Assembly (NCBI RefSeq): GCF_021191705.1 | Contig: NZ_JAIWPU010000013.1 | Location: 1 to 64,000, forward strand | DNA length: 64,000 nucleotides | Source: Proluteimonas flavola | Lineage (GTDB): Bacteria; Pseudomonadota; Gammaproteobacteria; Xanthomonadales; Xanthomonadaceae | Reading direction: 5' to 3' | Part shown: positions 37,527 through 46,701 of the stretch, piece by piece | Numbering within the stretch: the first letter of the stretch is position 1 | Layout of the letters: each line of letters begins with the position of its first letter | Notes under the pieces: model-generated | Databases searched by the model: none | What the model was told of the DNA's origin: nothing | The model's input: only the letters and a program-made list of their open reading frames with translations | Program-made: the position numbers and the translations under genes

Positions 37527-38999
37527 TCAGGCCGCGCGTCGGCGGGCGCGGTCACGGCCGTAGAAGCGGTACAGCAGGCCGCCGATCACCGCGTAGACGA
37601 CCAGCAGCGCGACCGGCAGCAGGTCGCCGGCCAGCGCCTGCTGCACGATGTCCAGGGCCACCGGCAGGGTCATCGCGAAACTCAGCACGATCGCGCCGAC
37701 CGGCACCACGCCGAACCAGATGCCGCGGATGCGCACCCCGCCCAGCGGCACCCGGAAGCGGCCGATCGCTTCGGGCTGCGTGCTGCGGATCCGGATCAGG
37801 CTGATCGCGACCATCGCGAACATCAGCGCAACGCCGAAGGAGATCAGGTCGGCCATCACCGAGATCGGCAGCAGCGCGGCGTTGATCGCCGCCAGCGCGG
37901 CCAGCAGCAGGTTGGCGCGCGACAGGCTGTTGCGCTGCGGGTGCAGGCGGCTGAAGAGGTCGGGCAGCAGGCCGTCGCGCGACATCGCGTAACAGACCCG
38001 CGAATGGCCGAAGGCGTTGGCCAGCAGCACCGAGGCCAGTCCGGCGAGCGCGCCGATCTTGATCACCACCGCGAACTGCGGCCAGCCGATGCGGTCGACC
38101 GCCAACGCGATCGGATCGGGTACGTCGAGCTCGCGGAACGGGATCAGCCCGGTCAGCACGATCGCGGCCAGCACGTACAGCGTCGCGCAGATCGCCAGCG
38201 AGCCGAGGATGCCGATCGGCACGTCGCGTTGCGGGTTGCGGGTTTCCGCCGCGGCCGTGGACACGGTCTCGAAACCGAGGAAGGCGAAGAACAGCAATGC
38301 CGCTGCGCGCGCAACGCCTTCCCAGCCATAAGTGAAACCGCCCTCGTTCGGGGGTACGAACGGCGACCAGTTGGCCGGGTCGACCTCGGTTGCGCCGACG
38401 CCGATGAAGCCGACCAGCACCAGCACCTTCACCACGACCAGGATCGTGTTCGCCAGCGACGATCGCGCGGTGCCCAGCGCGACGATGGCGCCGGCCGCCA
38501 GCACCGCCAGCGCGGCGACCAGGTTGGCATGGCCGGTGACGGCCAGCGCTTCGCCGTCCGCGCCCGGCAACAGCTGGATCGCAGGCGTGGAGATCGACGC
38601 GGGCAGCACGATGCCGAAATCGGTCAGCAGGCTGGCCAGATAGCCGGAGAAGCCCACCGCCAGCAGCGAGGCCGCCACACTGAATTCCAGGAACAGCAAC
38701 CAGCCCAGCGCCCAGGCCGGGCCGATGCCGAGGGTGTGCTTGCAGTAGCTGTAGGCCGAGCCGGACTCGGGCACGCTCGACGCCAGTTCGGCGTAGCACA
38801 GGCCAACCAGCAGGCAGGCCAGGCCGGCGATCAGGAACGACACGGCCACCGCCGGACCCGCGTACAACGAGGCCGCAGTGCCGATCAGGACGTAGACGCC
38901 GGCACCGAGGATCTGGGCGACCCCCAGCACCAGCAACGCGCCCCAGCCGAGCCGCAACTGCAGGCCGGCCCCGTTGTCCCGCGCAACCGGCCCGCTCAC
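37527..38999 (-). CDS. APC-family cationic-amino-acid-type permease
   Basis: A 490-residue transporter of the APC superfamily, CAT-like branch (YfnA, Geobacillus GkApcT type). Helix 1 reads LVLGVAQILGAGVYVLIGTAA; about 12-14 helices follow, with FFAFLGFETVSTAAAETRNPQRDVPIGI in helix 6. The GTG start at 38999 has GGAG about 9 bases upstream and puts helix 1 at the usual distance; longer readings run into non-conserved sequence. Together with the amidase and PaiB-hydrolase it forms a probable uptake-and-hydrolysis operon. It is not closely related to the APC permease at 32.7 kb. Confidence 0.9.
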   Translation of the reverse strand: MSGPVARDNGAGLQLRLGWGALLVLGVAQILGAGVYVLIGTAASLYAGPAVAVSFLIAGLACLLVGLCYAELASSVPESGSAYSYCKHTLGIGPAWALGWLLFLEFSVAASLLAVGFSGYLASLLTDFGIVLPASISTPAIQLLPGADGEALAVTGHANLVAALAVLAAGAIVALGTARSSLANTILVVVKVLVLVGFIGVGATEVDPANWSPFVPPNEGGFTYGWEGVARAAALLFFAFLGFETVSTAAAETRNPQRDVPIGILGSLAICATLYVLAAIVLTGLIPFRELDVPDPIALAVDRIGWPQFAVVIKIGALAGLASVLLANAFGHSRVCYAMSRDGLLPDLFSRLHPQRNSLSRANLLLAALAAINAALLPISVMADLISFGVALMFAMVAISLIRIRSTQPEAIGRFRVPLGGVRIRGIWFGVVPVGAIVLSFAMTLPVALDIVQQALAGDLLPVALLVVYAVIGGLLYRFYGRDRARRRAA

Positions 39000-39274
39000 C
39001 GGGTCGTGCTCCGGCCTGCGAAGGCCACTTGTGGCGACACACGATCCGCGGCACGGGCCGGGCTGCGATCCGGCGGCGCGAATGAACGGTGTACGGAGCG
39101 GGTGCGATCGGTCATCACGCCCGCATGCTGTCGGCTGCGGCGCGCCGCCGCTTCGCCATCCCGCTCCGCGACTTGGCCGAAGCTTCCATCGCCATGCCGG
39201 ACGGACTGCAGCGACCGCGACATCCGGAGCAGCATTTTCGCAGGCGACGTCCGGCGAACGCGCACTGCGACCGC

Positions 39275-40159
39275 TCAGCGGATCTCGAACGCGAACCGCA
39301 TCACGTCGGTCACCGAATGCGCCGGCACGGTGACATGCACCTCGTCGGGATACCGCAGCAGGCGCACACGCAGCCCTCGGCCCGACCAACGGTCCAGTCG
39401 CTCGACCAGCGCGCGCGCGGGTTCCGGATCGTCATCGGTGTCGCGGTCGCCGACGACGACCATCAGGCGGCTGGTCTGCCCCACTCCGCCATCCGCCATT
39501 CGCGCGACGAACGCGCGTTCGTCCTCGAGGATGCCCTGCGCATTCCACTCCATCGACGGGCTGGCCGCGACGATCGAATGGAACGCCGACGGCCGCTCGT
39601 AGAGGGCATACAACGCGAACAGGCCGCCCAGCGAATGGCCGAACAGCGAATGGCGCTCGGGATCGACGGGGTAGCGTCGGGAGATCTCCGCACGCAGCGG
39701 GCCCGTGAGGAAGTCCAGGAAGGCCTTGCGTGCGCCGCTCGGGTACTGCGCGAGCGCGCGGTACTGCCGCGGCGGTGGATCGGGCATGGGCGCGACGAAA
39801 TCGTTCAGGCGACGCACGTCCCACGCATCGTCGGTGGGATAGCCGACGCCGACGATGATCGCCTTGCCGATCGGCAGGTACTCCGACACCCAGCGCGCCT
39901 GTGCGAACGACGGGAAGTAGGCATTGCCGTCGAGGACGTACAGCACCGGATAGCCGTCCGCCGGCGCAGCGTCCGCATCGTCGGGCAGGGACACGGCGAT
40001 GCGGTACGTCCCGCCGGCGCCCGCGTCGATGTCCCAGGTCTGCGTGGCGGGCATTGCGTAACGCGCGGGCGTGCGGGAATCCGACGCACAGGCGGCTGAT
40101 GCCGCGAACGCGGTCGCGACCGCGACGATCCAGATCAGGCTGCCGCACGCTCGTCTCAT
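39275..40159 (-). CDS. IroE/Fes-type alpha/beta hydrolase
   Basis: A 294-residue exported esterase of the COG2819 group (ferri-bacillibactin and IroE-like trilactone esterases). The signal peptide covers about residues 1-25 (ATAFAASAACA). The core shows YPVLYVLDGNAYF (70-82), IIVGVGYP, nucleophile Ser176 in LFGHSLGGLF, and catalytic His275 in PDEVHVTVP. The family hydrolyses siderophore or other acyl esters in the periplasm. The TonB-dependent receptor 3 kb away makes a siderophore role possible but not shown. Its start is 272 bp from the divergent deacylase gene; the permease gene follows 275 bp downstream. Confidence 0.85.
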   Translation of the reverse strand: MRRACGSLIWIVAVATAFAASAACASDSRTPARYAMPATQTWDIDAGAGGTYRIAVSLPDDADAAPADGYPVLYVLDGNAYFPSFAQARWVSEYLPIGKAIIVGVGYPTDDAWDVRRLNDFVAPMPDPPPRQYRALAQYPSGARKAFLDFLTGPLRAEISRRYPVDPERHSLFGHSLGGLFALYALYERPSAFHSIVAASPSMEWNAQGILEDERAFVARMADGGVGQTSRLMVVVGDRDTDDDPEPARALVERLDRWSGRGLRVRLLRYPDEVHVTVPAHSVTDVMRFAFEIR

Positions 40160-40431
40160 GTCCCGCTCCGGTAACCGTTCGATCCAGCGACCCATCATCA
40201 CATCGATGCGGGCACAGGATGGCGCTGCCTGTCGCCGCCGACCGATGCTGGCCGAACGCGCGGCGCAGCGCTTCTCCATCCCGTCCGGCGCTTGTCCGAA
40301 TGCGTCGGGGCGCCGTTCGACCGGTATACGCGGATGGCGAGCTGTTTCGGCGAAGTCCCGAACGCGATCGGCATGCCTTTGCATGCGTGACGCGGCTAGG
40401 CTCGGGACACGTTTCGTGCCCAGGACACGCC

Positions 40432-41604
40432 TTGACCCACATCGATCCCGCGGCATCCACCGATGCGCGCGCCTGGCTCGCCACCCTGGTCGGCTTCGAT
40501 ACGACCTCGCGCAATTCCAACCTCGCGTTGATCGAGGCGATCGAAGGCTGGCTCGCGACGCTGGGGGTGCGTTCGACGCGCATCCCGGCGCCCGCGGGCG
40601 GCAAGGCCAACCTGCTGTTCTCGGTCGGCCCCGACGTCGCCGACGGCGTCGTGCTGTCGGGTCATACCGACGTGGTCCCGGTCGACGGCCAGGACTGGCG
40701 CACCGATCCATGGACCCTGAGCCAACGCGACGGCCGCCTGCACGGGCGCGGGTCGGCGGACATGAAGGGTTTCATCGCCGCCGGCCTGTCGCGGGTACCC
40801 GCGATGCTGGCCGCCGGCCTGCAGCGCCCCGTGCATTTCGCGCTGTCCTACGACGAGGAAGTCGGCCTGCTCGGTGCGCCGTCGCTGATCGACACCCTGC
40901 TCGCCAGCGTGCCGCGACCGGCGGTCGTGATCGTCGGCGAGCCGACCGGCATGCGCGTGGTCGAGCGGCACAAGGGCATCATGGGCCTGCGCACCACGGT
41001 GCTCGGCCACGAGGCGCATTCCAGCCAGATCCACCTGGGCGTGAGCGCGAACATGGTCGCCGCGCGCCTGATGGCGAAGATCGTCGCGATCGCCGACCGC
41101 CTCGCCGCCACGCCGGACGCCGACAGCGGTTTCCTGCCGCCGCATGCCACCGTCACGATCGGCCTGGTCAACGGTGGCACCGCGCCGAACATCCTCGCCC
41201 GCGAATGCAGCTTCATCTGGGACATCCGCTCGGCCTCGCCGACCGAGGCGCGCGCGATCTACGACGAAGTGGATGCCCTGGTCCGCGAACTGGACGCGGA
41301 GATCCGCGCGCGATTCGACGACTGCGGCATCGCCACCGAGATCCTCTCCGACGTGCCGCCGTTGACCGGCGCCGGCAATGCGCCCGCGCTGGATCTGGTC
41401 GCGCGCCTGCTCGGCACGCCGGATCGCGAGGTCGCCTCCTACGTGTCCGAGGCCGGCCTGTTCGAAGCCGCCGGACTGCCGACCGTGATCTGCGGGCCCG
41501 GCTGGATCGCGCAGGCGCACCAGCCCGACGAGTACATCGAGATCGCCCAGCTCGACGCCGGCGCGGCGTTCATGGACCGCCTCATCGACGCGCTGCGCGC
41601 ATGA
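40432..41604 (+). CDS. argE: Acetylornithine deacetylase-like M20 hydrolase
   Basis: A 390-residue M20 metallohydrolase with close similarity to ArgE. Zinc ligands and catalytic residues: His78 and Asp80 (GHTDVVPV), Asp110 (GRGSADMKG), Glu142-Glu143 (YDEEVGLLG), and the dimer-domain histidine in GHEAHSSQ. The start is taken as TTG 40432 with AGGA nearby; TAGGCT at 40397-40402 resembles a -10 just upstream, which argues against the GTG at 40385. The gene is not among arginine genes: the next gene, overlapping by 4 bp, is an MFS transporter. It may therefore act on another N-acyl amino acid or peptide. Confidence 0.82.
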   Translation: MTHIDPAASTDARAWLATLVGFDTTSRNSNLALIEAIEGWLATLGVRSTRIPAPAGGKANLLFSVGPDVADGVVLSGHTDVVPVDGQDWRTDPWTLSQRDGRLHGRGSADMKGFIAAGLSRVPAMLAAGLQRPVHFALSYDEEVGLLGAPSLIDTLLASVPRPAVVIVGEPTGMRVVERHKGIMGLRTTVLGHEAHSSQIHLGVSANMVAARLMAKIVAIADRLAATPDADSGFLPPHATVTIGLVNGGTAPNILARECSFIWDIRSASPTEARAIYDEVDALVRELDAEIRARFDDCGIATEILSDVPPLTGAGNAPALDLVARLLGTPDREVASYVSEAGLFEAAGLPTVICGPGWIAQAHQPDEYIEIAQLDAGAAFMDRLIDALRA

Positions 41605-42923
41605 GCGGGGTCGGCGCGGACACCGGCACCGGGCAGGCGCACCGCATCGTCGGCGGGCGCAACTGGATCCTCGGCGTGCTCACGTCGATCTACCTGGTGA
41701 ACTTCATCGACCGGCAGATCCTGGCGATCCTGCTGCCGCAGGTGAAGGCGGAGTTCGACCTGTCCGACACCTACCTCGGCCTGCTGGTCGGGCCCACGTT
41801 CGCGCTGTTCTACGCCACCATGGGCCTGCCGCTGGCGCTGCTGGCCGACCGGGTCAACCGGCGCCGCTTGGTCGCCGCGTCGTTGGCGCTCTTCTCGGCG
41901 ATGACGATCGCCTGCGGCCTGGTGACGCAATTCTGGCAACTGGTGGTCGCGCGCATCCTGACCGGCGTCGGCGAAGCCGGCACCGGCCCCGCTTCACAGA
42001 CCATGATCACCGACCTGTTCCCCGCCGAACGGCGCGGACGGGCGCAGGCGATCTACGCCACCGGCGCCAACCTCGGCGTCCTGGTCGCGTTCGCGGCCGG
42101 CGGCTTCATCGCCCAGGCCTGGGGCTGGCGCGTGGCCTTCATCGCCGCCGGCCTGCCCGGCCTGGTGCTGACGGTGGTACTGCTGGCGACGGTGCGCGAT
42201 CCGCGACGCGGCGCCACCGAACGCGTGTCCGCAGCGGAAGCGGCGCCACCGTTCGCCGCGGTGATGCTGCAGCTGTGGCGCAGCCGCGCGTTCCGATGGA
42301 CCACGCTCGGTGCCTGCTCGACCTGTTTCACGGCCTACTCGCTGGGCAGTTTCTTCCCGATGTTCCTGGCCCGCAGCCATGCGCTGTCGACCGCCGAGAT
42401 CGGCCTGGTGATGGCGCTGATCATGGGGCTCTGCGGCGGCCTGGCGACCTATGCCGCCGGCCATTTCGCCGACCGCCTCGGCCGCGACGATCCGCGCTGG
42501 TATTCATGGGTCCCGGCGATCGCCGCAGCCCTGCCGCTGCCGCTGGCGCCGATCTGTTTCCTCGTCGGCGACACCGGCATCGCGATCGCCGCCGCGATCA
42601 TTCCACTGTCGCTGACCGCCGCCTTCATCGGCCCGACGATCACCATCATCCAGCGCCTCGTGCCGGTGCGCAGCCGTGCGACCGCGGTCGCCACGCTGAT
42701 CCTGATCGACAACATCATCGGCCTCGGGCTGGGGCCGCAGTTCGTCGGAATCGCCAGCGATCTGTGGCGGCCGGCGTTGGGCGAGGACTCGCTGCGCTAC
42801 GCGATGCTCGCCGCGACCGCGGGGTCGGCGGTGTCGGTGTTCGGCTTCGTCATGGCCGCGCGCCACATGCGCGGCGACATCGCCACGCGCGACGCGGCGG
42901 CCGTCGCTGCACCGAATGGCTAA
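41601..42923 (+). CDS. MFS transporter, spinster-like
   Basis: A 440-residue Major Facilitator with 12 predicted helices. The A-motif region LPLALLADRVNRRR is at about 75-88, with RILTGVGEAGTGPASQTMITDLFPAERRGRAQAIY typical of the spinster/hexuronate-like group. The first helix begins LGVLTSIYLVNFIDRQILAILLPQVKAEFDLSD. The start at 41601 overlaps the deacylase stop, so the two act together, for example import of an acylated compound followed by deacylation. Direction of transport and substrate are unknown. Confidence 0.9.
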   Translation: MSGVGADTGTGQAHRIVGGRNWILGVLTSIYLVNFIDRQILAILLPQVKAEFDLSDTYLGLLVGPTFALFYATMGLPLALLADRVNRRRLVAASLALFSAMTIACGLVTQFWQLVVARILTGVGEAGTGPASQTMITDLFPAERRGRAQAIYATGANLGVLVAFAAGGFIAQAWGWRVAFIAAGLPGLVLTVVLLATVRDPRRGATERVSAAEAAPPFAAVMLQLWRSRAFRWTTLGACSTCFTAYSLGSFFPMFLARSHALSTAEIGLVMALIMGLCGGLATYAAGHFADRLGRDDPRWYSWVPAIAAALPLPLAPICFLVGDTGIAIAAAIIPLSLTAAFIGPTITIIQRLVPVRSRATAVATLILIDNIIGLGLGPQFVGIASDLWRPALGEDSLRYAMLAATAGSAVSVFGFVMAARHMRGDIATRDAAAVAAPNG

Positions 42924-43035
42924 GGCGGCGCGCCGACCTGCCAAGCACCGGCAGCCGGCGCTGCAGTATCAAAACATGTCACCCGGGCGCGGACATCACC
43001 GCCGTCCGACGCGGGACCTTCGAGGAGAAGCCGTA

Positions 43036-45180
43036 ATGAACCACGCAGCCGTGCGCATGCTCGTTCCCAGTGCGCTCACCATTGCCCTGCTGTCGACGCC
43101 GGTGTTCGCCCAGACCGGCATCGCGCCGGATTCCGATCCGCGAACCGCGGACGCCAAGGAGCTCGACGCGGTACTCGTCGTCGGACAGCGCGCGAACCGG
43201 GTCAGCAACGGCGCGACCAACCTCGACTTGGACATCAGGGAAACCCCGCAGTCGATCAGCGTGATCGACAGCCAGCAGATGCAGGACTTCGGTGCCGACA
43301 GCCTCAACGACGCACTGCGCCTGGCGACGGGCATCCAGGTGGAGCAGACCTCGACCAACCAGACGCAGTTCCTGGCGCGCGGCTTCGAGATCAAGAACAC
43401 CCAGATCGACGGCGTCGGCCTGCCCAACGGCTGGGGCGTGGTCACCAATGCGATGGATGCCTTCGGTTTCGAGAAGCTCGAAGTGATCCGCGGTGCCAAT
43501 GGACTGCTGACCGGTGTCGGCAACTCTTCGGGCACGATCAACTACGTGCGCAAGCGCCCGACCAACGAAGCGAAGGGCCAGGTCGGCCTGACCTTCGGTT
43601 CGAATGGCCGCCGCCGCATCGAGGCGGACTATTCCACGCCGTTCTCCGAGGACGGCACCTGGGCCGGCCGCTTCGTGGTCGCACGCGAGGAGAGCGATTC
43701 CTACCTGCGCGATTTCGAGAGCGACCGCACCTACCTGTACGGTGTGGTCGACGGCCAGGTCGGCGAGAACGGCACGCTGGCCTTCGGCTACTCCTGGCAG
43801 AAGGCCGACACCAGCGGCAACATGTGGGGCGCACTGAGCTTCATCGACACCGACGGCAACCAGCTCGAGTGGGACCGCAGCGCATCGACCACACAGGACT
43901 GGACCTACTGGAACTCGACCACCCACGCCGGGTTCGTCGACTACACGCACCGGCTCGGCGACACCTGGCAGGCGAAGGCCTCCTACAACTACCGCGTCTA
44001 CGACCACGAGTCGCAGCTGTTCATGGCGTACTCCATTGCCGGCCTCGACCCGGTCACCGGAGAAGGCCTGTACGGCTGGGCCTACAAGAGCCCCTACGAG
44101 ACCAGGGCGCATATCGGCGACCTCACCTTCAACGGCCGCTTCGACCTGTTCGGCCGCGAGCATGAAGCGATGTTCGGCTTCAGCGCCGCGCGCAGCGAAG
44201 GCATGGACTGGTACAACCCGACCGACACCAGCGGCCCGCAGTTCGGCGCCCTGCCCGGTTTCCCCTACGCCGGCAACGCGATCCCGCAGCCGACCTGGGG
44301 CGAGCGCGCCGTCTACACCTCGTTGAACCAGCGCATGACCCGCGTCTTCGGCGCGACCCGGCTGGCCTTCACCGACCGTTTCAAGACCATCCTCGGTTTC
44401 AACTGGGCGCAGTTCCAGCGCGACAGCGCCGACAACGCCGGCGGGACATCCGACATCACCGACCGCAACCTGGCGCCGTATGCCGGCGTGACCTTCGACT
44501 TCAGCGACCGCATCACGGGTTACGCCAACTACTCCTACATCTATCAGCCGCAGGACGAGGTCGACTTCGACCGCGCGTACTTCGACCCGAGCAAGGGCAC
44601 GAACTACGAGGTCGGGGTCAAGGCCGAGTGGCTGGACCAGCGCCTGCTGACCACGCTGGCATGGTTCAGCGCGAAGCAGGACGGCCTGGCCACCTATGTC
44701 GGCACGCGCTTCATGGACGGCTATGCCTACGGCTACTCGCGACCGGTCGACATCGAATCGCAGGGCTTCGAGTTCGAAGCGACCGGCAAGCTCGGCGAAA
44801 ACACCAGTCTGCTGTTCGGTTACACGCAACTGTCGATGGACGGCGAGGACGGCAGCGACACCTACCGCTGGGTGCCGCGCCGCACCGCCAACCTGCTGCT
44901 GAGCACGCGCCTGCCGGCGCTGCCCGCGGTGTCGTTCGGTGCCGGTGGCCGCTGGCAGAGCGAAATCTCCAACTTCGAGAGCTACGTCACCAGCAACCCG
45001 GTGCGGCAGAAGGGCTATGCGCTGTTCAACGCCTTCGCAGCCTGGGACATCGCGCCGGACCTGACGCTGCGCGCGAACGTCAACAACATCTTCGACCGGA
45101 AGTACATCCAGAGCCTGTACTCGGTGAGCTACTACGGCCCGCCGCGCGAATACTCGGTCAGCCTGGACTGGCGCTTCTGA
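43036..45180 (+). CDS. TonB-dependent siderophore-type receptor
   Basis: A 714-residue outer-membrane receptor. The signal peptide ends at PVFA|QTG (25/26). The plug domain begins with DAVLVVGQRANR (TonB-box-like region), ETPQSISVIDSQQMQDFGADSLNDALRLATGIQVEQ and EVIRGANGLLTGVGNSSGTINYVRKRP, typical of the ferric-siderophore class; the barrel ends in SVSLDWRF with a C-terminal Phe. No N-terminal signalling domain is present, so it does not act through an anti-sigma factor. RBS GGAGAAG is at 43024-43030. No Fur box was recognised upstream. A strong terminator follows. Confidence 0.92.
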   Translation: MNHAAVRMLVPSALTIALLSTPVFAQTGIAPDSDPRTADAKELDAVLVVGQRANRVSNGATNLDLDIRETPQSISVIDSQQMQDFGADSLNDALRLATGIQVEQTSTNQTQFLARGFEIKNTQIDGVGLPNGWGVVTNAMDAFGFEKLEVIRGANGLLTGVGNSSGTINYVRKRPTNEAKGQVGLTFGSNGRRRIEADYSTPFSEDGTWAGRFVVAREESDSYLRDFESDRTYLYGVVDGQVGENGTLAFGYSWQKADTSGNMWGALSFIDTDGNQLEWDRSASTTQDWTYWNSTTHAGFVDYTHRLGDTWQAKASYNYRVYDHESQLFMAYSIAGLDPVTGEGLYGWAYKSPYETRAHIGDLTFNGRFDLFGREHEAMFGFSAARSEGMDWYNPTDTSGPQFGALPGFPYAGNAIPQPTWGERAVYTSLNQRMTRVFGATRLAFTDRFKTILGFNWAQFQRDSADNAGGTSDITDRNLAPYAGVTFDFSDRITGYANYSYIYQPQDEVDFDRAYFDPSKGTNYEVGVKAEWLDQRLLTTLAWFSAKQDGLATYVGTRFMDGYAYGYSRPVDIESQGFEFEATGKLGENTSLLFGYTQLSMDGEDGSDTYRWVPRRTANLLLSTRLPALPAVSFGAGGRWQSEISNFESYVTSNPVRQKGYALFNAFAAWDIAPDLTLRANVNNIFDRKYIQSLYSVSYYGPPREYSVSLDWRF

Positions 45181-45208
45181 AGGCACGGTTCCAGGCGCGT
45201 GGATGAAT

Positions 45209-45242
45209 GACGGAACGCAGGCAGCGATGCCTGCGTTCCGTC
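45209..45242. terminator. Strong bidirectional hairpin terminator
   Basis: GACGGAACGCAGGC (45209-45222) and GCCTGCGTTCCGTC (45229-45242) form a perfect 14-bp stem, extended by an A-T pair around a GCGA tetraloop of the stable GNRA type. It is followed by TTGT on the plus strand. It lies 29 bp after the TonB-dependent receptor stop and between that gene and the convergent hydrolase gene. Confidence 0.85.
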
Positions 45243-45325
45243 TTGTGGCGTCGAAGCGGCGCGCACCCTGTCGATCGACGCGCGCCGTGACCTGCAGCGT
45301 TCGATCCGTCTTCGCAGACCGCGTG

Positions 45326-46672
45326 TCAGAGCGCGTTCGCGGGCGTCGCCCCGTGCACCCGGCCGGCGTCTTCCGCCTCCGCCCAGCGCTGCAGGCGGGT
45401 GGGTGCATGCCGCACGAGCGCGGGGTGGCGATCGATCGCGCGGTCCAGCCCGGCCGGCCCGGCGTCGCGCACATGCACGTCGAGGAACGCGAGCAGCACG
45501 TCGCCGATCGCCGATGTCGCCGCGTCCGGCGCGATGTCGCCGAAGCGTTCGGCCCGCGTCGATGCCGGCAGCAGCGATGCGAGATCCGTGAACCCCATGT
45601 GGCGGATGCCCTGCAGGCGCAGGCGCACGACATCGGCGGTCGTGCCCGCCGCGTCCCAGCGTTCGTAGGCCAGATCGTTGGGGCTGTAGCCGGTGTCGCG
45701 TGGCTGCCCCTCGAACAGTCCGTAGCGCGGCCAGTCGCTGAGCATCAGCAGCAACGGGCGCCCGACCGGACTGTCGTAGAGATCGGCCTCGAAATTCTGC
45801 CCATCCAGATTGACCGCCGCACGACAGGCCGCGACCCGGCGACAGCCGGCGGCCGACGCCGCGCCGCCGAACGACATGCCTGCGAACGCGAGCCGGCTGC
45901 GGTCGGCGCTGGCGAGGATGTCGCGCAGATCGTCGGGCGCCTGGCCGTCGACAACGGCGGCAGCGACGAACTCCGAGTCCTCGCGCCATCGCGCTGCGGC
46001 GCGTCCGATGTGCGTCGCCGACTGTGCGTCGGCATAGGTGGCCAGTGCCTCGCGACGTGCCGGCAGTCCGTCAGCCCCCAACAGCACCTGCCATGCGCCG
46101 ATGAACCGCGTGTCGTCGCCGGGGCTGCCGAGCCGGGTCGCCATCAGCCGGCCGTCGCGCAGGCGAAGGTCGGCCGAATCGCCCGGATGCGCAATCGACA
46201 CCACGATGTAGCCGTGGCTGGCCAGTCGCAGGGCGAGCGCCGTGTTCTGTTCCGGATACAGGTACAACCCATGGCTGTAGACCACGACCGGAAAGCCGCC
46301 GGCCTGCGCCGCGGGCGGCGCGTGGTCACCGGCGGCGACCCGCACCGCGGCGAGTGCCTCCACCTCGCCGAGTGGATAGCGCAACAGCCGGCTGATCGCC
46401 GGCACGGTGGCCGTGCCCGCCTCGGGCGACAGGTAGGCGGCGCCATCGGCAGGCGCCTGACCGGTGGCGGGATACCACACGACCGCCGGCAGGCGCCGCG
46501 GTCCGCTGTCGGGATCGTCGGCATCGAGCAGGCGCCCCGGATCGACGAACTCGGTGCGGACAACGCCGACGGCATGCGCGCCATCGGGCTGCGGCAGGGA
46601 CGGCGCGGCGAGCGCCGCAGTGCAGGCGCTGGCGAGCGCGGTGATGGCGAACAACGAACGCAACGGGTTCAT
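45326..46672 (-). CDS. Exported alpha/beta hydrolase (PAF-acetylhydrolase-like)
   Basis: A 448-residue secreted hydrolase with signal peptide MNPLRSLFAITALASACTAA, cleaved near LAA|PSLP. It shows LPAVVWYPATGQ, then FPVVVYSHGLYLYPEQNTALALRLASHGYIVVSIAHPGDS and the nucleophile elbow AFAGMSFGGAASA; the His is likely in GIRHMGFTD. This is the pattern of bacterial PAF-acetylhydrolase/dienelactone-hydrolase-like enzymes. Substrate unknown. It is 29 bp downstream of the AraC regulator gene and probably under its control. Confidence 0.82.
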   Translation of the reverse strand: MNPLRSLFAITALASACTAALAAPSLPQPDGAHAVGVVRTEFVDPGRLLDADDPDSGPRRLPAVVWYPATGQAPADGAAYLSPEAGTATVPAISRLLRYPLGEVEALAAVRVAAGDHAPPAAQAGGFPVVVYSHGLYLYPEQNTALALRLASHGYIVVSIAHPGDSADLRLRDGRLMATRLGSPGDDTRFIGAWQVLLGADGLPARREALATYADAQSATHIGRAAARWREDSEFVAAAVVDGQAPDDLRDILASADRSRLAFAGMSFGGAASAAGCRRVAACRAAVNLDGQNFEADLYDSPVGRPLLLMLSDWPRYGLFEGQPRDTGYSPNDLAYERWDAAGTTADVVRLRLQGIRHMGFTDLASLLPASTRAERFGDIAPDAATSAIGDVLLAFLDVHVRDAGPAGLDRAIDRHPALVRHAPTRLQRWAEAEDAGRVHGATPANAL

Positions 46673-46701
46673 GCGGTTTCCATGTGGGACGCGAAGCAGG
46701 A

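Noticed and set aside
37527-39389. Longer N-terminus for the CAT-type permease up to 39389
   Set aside because: The extra 130 residues are Arg/Ala/Pro-rich without family similarity; GTG 38999 has a GGAG and puts helix 1 in the usual place.
42924-43035. Fur box upstream of the TonB-dependent receptor
   Set aside because: No GATAATGATAATCATTATC-like sequence; only a short TATCAAAAC A+T-rich stretch is present.
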